The position numbers and the translations under genes were made by a program. A DNA stretch of 23,277 bases from a virus. The notes beneath the pieces are model-generated. The model was not told the DNA's origin and made no database searches. It worked only from the letters and a program-made list of their open reading frames with translations. The DNA lies in IMG/VR virus record IMGVR_UViG_3300027861_000201, positions 1 through 23,277 of that record; one strand, 5' to 3'. Position 1 is the first letter of the stretch; each line of letters begins with the position of its first letter. Shown piece by piece: positions 21,498-23,277 of the stretch.

Positions 21498-22409
21498 ATG
21501 GCTTTCACTACGACAAGCAACTATGCAGGAAAGGCAGCAGGATTTTACATCTCAGCAGCTTTAAACCAAGCAAACTCACTAGACTTCTTAACTTTGATTG
21601 AAAACATCAAGTATAAGTCTAACATTCAAAAAATGGCAGGTTCATCTTTAGTAGCAGACGCTTCGTGCGACTTTACAGACGCAGGTACTTTAGCACTTAC
21701 TGAAAATGTACTTACTCCAAAAAACTTACAAATCAACCTTGACTTATGTAAAGCTACTTTACTTGACAGTTGGGAAGCATTACAAATGAAAGCAGGAGCA
21801 GGAGCAACACCACCTGCAAGTTTTGATGATTACGTTATCTCTTATATGGGAGAAATTATCGCTAACGGAGTTGAAGGTTCTGTATGGTCAGGAACAGGAG
21901 CAACAGGCGGAGAATTTGAAGGGTTCTTAACAGCTACTACAGGAGCATTTGCAGTAGATGGTACAGTAAATAGTTCAACTGCTTCAGGTGCTTATACAGC
22001 AGCTAACATTATTGCTAACTTACAAACTTTAACAGCTGATATGGCAACTGATATTTCTGCTGTATTAAGAAAAGATGACTTACACATCTATATGTCTCCT
22101 AAGACTTATGCTATATATATTTCAGCAGTATCTACTTTAGGATATGTTAATGCTTACAATATGAATGGAGATTATGTTCCTGTATTTGAAGGGTACAAAA
22201 TTGCAGTTTGTAATGGAATGCCGAACGACCAATTAGTAGCAGCAGAAAAATCTAACTTATTCTTTGGTACTGACCTTTTAGGTGACCAAACTAGAATTTC
22301 TTTGATGGATATGGCTGCTTTAGATGGTTCTGATAATATGAGATTAGTTGCTCGTTACTCAGCAGGTGTTCAGTTAGGTATCGGAGCTGATATCGTTCAC
22401 CAATCATAA
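21498..22409 (+). CDS. major capsid protein (303 aa)
   Basis: The protein is Ala-, Gly- and Thr-rich, with helical N-terminus (AAGFYISAALNQANSLDFLTLIENIKYKS), central strands and loops (WSGTGATGGEFEGFLTATTGAF), a YMSPKTYAIYISAVSTLGYVNAYNMNGDYVPVFEGYKIAVCNGM block and a C-terminal VARYSAGVQLGIGADIVH. The last two blocks, a P-domain-like helix and strand followed by a final beta sheet, match HK97-fold capsids in arrangement. Place after scaffold, size of about 300 residues and a well-formed A-rich ribosome-binding region (AATAAAAAACAAAAATT) agree. A hairpin follows the gene. Confidence 0.75.
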   Translation: MAFTTTSNYAGKAAGFYISAALNQANSLDFLTLIENIKYKSNIQKMAGSSLVADASCDFTDAGTLALTENVLTPKNLQINLDLCKATLLDSWEALQMKAGAGATPPASFDDYVISYMGEIIANGVEGSVWSGTGATGGEFEGFLTATTGAFAVDGTVNSSTASGAYTAANIIANLQTLTADMATDISAVLRKDDLHIYMSPKTYAIYISAVSTLGYVNAYNMNGDYVPVFEGYKIAVCNGMPNDQLVAAEKSNLFFGTDLLGDQTRISLMDMAALDGSDNMRLVARYSAGVQLGIGADIVHQS

Positions 22410-22424
22410 TTAAATAAATAATAC

Positions 22425-22451
22425 GGAAGTGGGTGCTTAGGCACTCACTCC
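22425..22451 (+). other. strong intergenic hairpin after the capsid gene (TTAG loop)
   Basis: GGAAGTGGGTGC (22425-22436) pairs with GCACTCACTCC (22441-22451) around a TTAG loop, with one G-T pair and one bulged A. No T-run follows, so it is not a standard intrinsic terminator on the plus strand. It may stabilise the capsid messenger's 3' end or reduce read-through into the tail-tube-like gene. Its stem and loop resemble those of the terminator at 23089. Confidence 0.65.
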
Positions 22452-22475
22452 CTTAACCTAAAAAAAACAAATAAA

Positions 22476-23063
22476 ATGGCTTGTGGATTATTAACAAAAG
22501 GTAGGGGGCTTGATTGCAATAGAATTTCAGGTGGAGTAAAATTTATTTATTTCGGAGTTTACGACCAATTTGACGCACCAATAGACGGAACAGGAATTGT
22601 TGAAGTAGATGGAGAAGTTACTGATATTGAAATGGGTTCTAATATTCTTTACAGATATGCTATGCCTTTAGGTGTAGCTTCTTTAACAGATACAATAGTT
22701 GGGAGTAGAGAAAACGGAACAATCTACTACACACCAACAGTTCAAGTATTATTCAACAGACTTACAAAAGAAGACCAAAATCAGATTAAATTGCTAGGAG
22801 CTACAAAAGTAGTTATCTTTGCTCAATTAAACCAACAACTAGCTAACGGACACGATGTTATCGTTTGTCTTGGTAGAGTTAATGGAATGGAATTAAACGC
22901 AGGTACTATGGATAGTGGTGCTGCTTGGGGAGATAAAAACGGATATACTCTTACCTTTGACGGTATGGAAGCTGAGCCGTTCCCAATGGTAGCAGATTAC
23001 ACTACAGACCCGTTTGACAATGCAGCATTTAATTTTGGTGCAGGAAACCCTGCTACATATTAG
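22476..23063 (+). CDS. putative major tail tube-like protein (195 aa)
   Basis: The sequence begins MACGLLTKGRGLDCNRISGGVKFIYF and contains YRYAMPLGVASLTDTIVGSRENGTIYYTPTVQVLFNRLTKEDQNQIKLL, VVIFAQLNQQ, a GRVNGMEL turn, GAAWGDKNGYTLTFDGMEAEPFP. This matches a group of Bacteroidota phage proteins of about 200 residues that I recall as tail tube or structural proteins, with a beta barrel plus the conserved LD-C and NGYTLTF elements. It is produced in high amounts in such phages if it is the tube subunit. The gene lies between two similar hairpins, apart from the main tail module. Confidence 0.6.
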   Translation: MACGLLTKGRGLDCNRISGGVKFIYFGVYDQFDAPIDGTGIVEVDGEVTDIEMGSNILYRYAMPLGVASLTDTIVGSRENGTIYYTPTVQVLFNRLTKEDQNQIKLLGATKVVIFAQLNQQLANGHDVIVCLGRVNGMELNAGTMDSGAAWGDKNGYTLTFDGMEAEPFPMVADYTTDPFDNAAFNFGAGNPATY

Positions 23064-23088
23064 TAGTTTTCTTATATATTCTTGATTA

Positions 23089-23116
23089 GGGTGGGCTTAG
23101 GCTCACCTTTTTCTTT
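23089..23116 (+). terminator. intrinsic terminator after the tail-tube-like gene
   Basis: GGGTGGGC (23089-23096), loop TTAG, GCTCACCT (23101-23108) form an eight-pair stem including two G-T pairs. TTTTTCTTT overlaps and continues after it. This is a good rho-independent terminator, placed 26 bases after the stop at 23063 and before late-promoter copy 5. It is the clearest terminator in the window. Confidence 0.8.
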
Positions 23117-23133
23117 ATATTACTAACTGAATA

Positions 23134-23168
23134 CAAATAAATACAGCTTATTTCTATTATATAACAGA
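23134..23168 (+). promoter_or_regulatory. late-promoter motif, copy 5
   Basis: TTTCTATTATATAACAGA at 23151-23168 follows the terminator and precedes ATG 23179. CAAATAAATA begins at 23134, 19 bases upstream of the TCT, the same spacing as copies 3 and 4. A terminator directly followed by this motif is the strongest positional evidence that the motif is a promoter. Confidence 0.7.
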
Positions 23169-23178
23169 CAAACTAACT

Positions 23179-23277
23179 ATGATACAAGCAATAACAGAAA
23201 ACGCTTTCGTGATATATGTACAAACTGAAGACAATCGTATAAATACTTCTGTCGCTTCTACTCAAATAAGGCACTTA
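23179..23277 (+). CDS. start of a gene that runs out of the window (33 aa visible)
   Basis: ATG 23179 lies 10 bases after late-promoter copy 5, and the frame stays open for 33 codons to the window edge. The visible start (MIQAITENAFVIYVQTEDNR) alternates hydrophobic and polar residues like a small structural protein. It opens a new transcription unit, probably of more head or tail genes. No family can be named from this fragment. Confidence 0.6.
   Translation, partial: MIQAITENAFVIYVQTEDNRINTSVASTQIRHL

Noticed and set aside
1-23277. tRNA genes, CRISPR arrays, insertion sequences, integrase or attachment sites
   Set aside because: I saw no cloverleaf-type sequence, no regularly spaced repeats, no transposase or integrase motif; nothing supports such features in this window.

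Overview
The window is a dense, entirely plus-strand piece of a tailed-phage (or prophage) genome. It is strongly AT-rich, and most genes overlap by 1-8 bases or are separated by a few bases. The host is very probably a Bacteroidota bacterium, most likely a flavobacterium. The reasons are A-rich TAAATAAATAAAAATG-style translation starts without clear Shine-Dalgarno sequences, a DUF3127-type SSB-like protein typical of that phylum, and structural proteins that resemble those of flavobacterial and marine phages. This is judged by reading, not by database search.

Layout. 1-1000: end of a small membrane protein and three unrecognised early genes. 1057-5385: replication and recombination, namely a Rad52-like annealing candidate, an OB-fold SSB-like protein, a small DnaA-domain-IV-like protein, a winged-helix initiator with an AT-rich direct repeat inside it, a PD-(D/E)XK nuclease, a NinG/Rap-like protein and a small sigma-factor-like protein. 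5378-6536: cysteine-rich zinc-ribbon proteins and a DUF3310 protein. 6567-8670: a three-gene DNA hypermodification cassette (ParB-like, TET-associated glycosyltransferase, TET/JBP dioxygenase). It runs directly into the small and large terminase genes (8672-10220). 10253-19167: tail module (tail assembly chaperone with a -1 frameshift, tail-completion-like proteins, large beta-rich baseplate and fibre proteins, short tape measure). 19235-23063: head module (coiled-coil protein, XkdF-like protease, acidic scaffold, major capsid) plus a tail-tube-like protein. At 23179 another gene starts and leaves the window. No portal gene is visible.

How it may work together. Five near-identical copies of a motif, core TCTATTATATAACAGA, sit in the intergenic gaps at 6554, 10238, 19190, 20768 and 23153. 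Each lies just before the first gene of a block. They look like phage-specific late promoters that divide the late half into transcription units, and the sigma-like protein at 4840-5385 is the obvious candidate to read them. In the first two copies the start codon is so close that the messages could be leaderless. The first late unit couples DNA modification to packaging (ParB-TAGT-TET-TerS-TerL).

Manual reading finds no GATC, CATG, TCGA or GGCC anywhere in the window. It also finds a nearly complete replacement of GATGC by GACGC in Asp-Ala codon pairs. This suggests pressure from restriction systems in addition to the modification cassette. I count these as observations that need a computed k-mer table.
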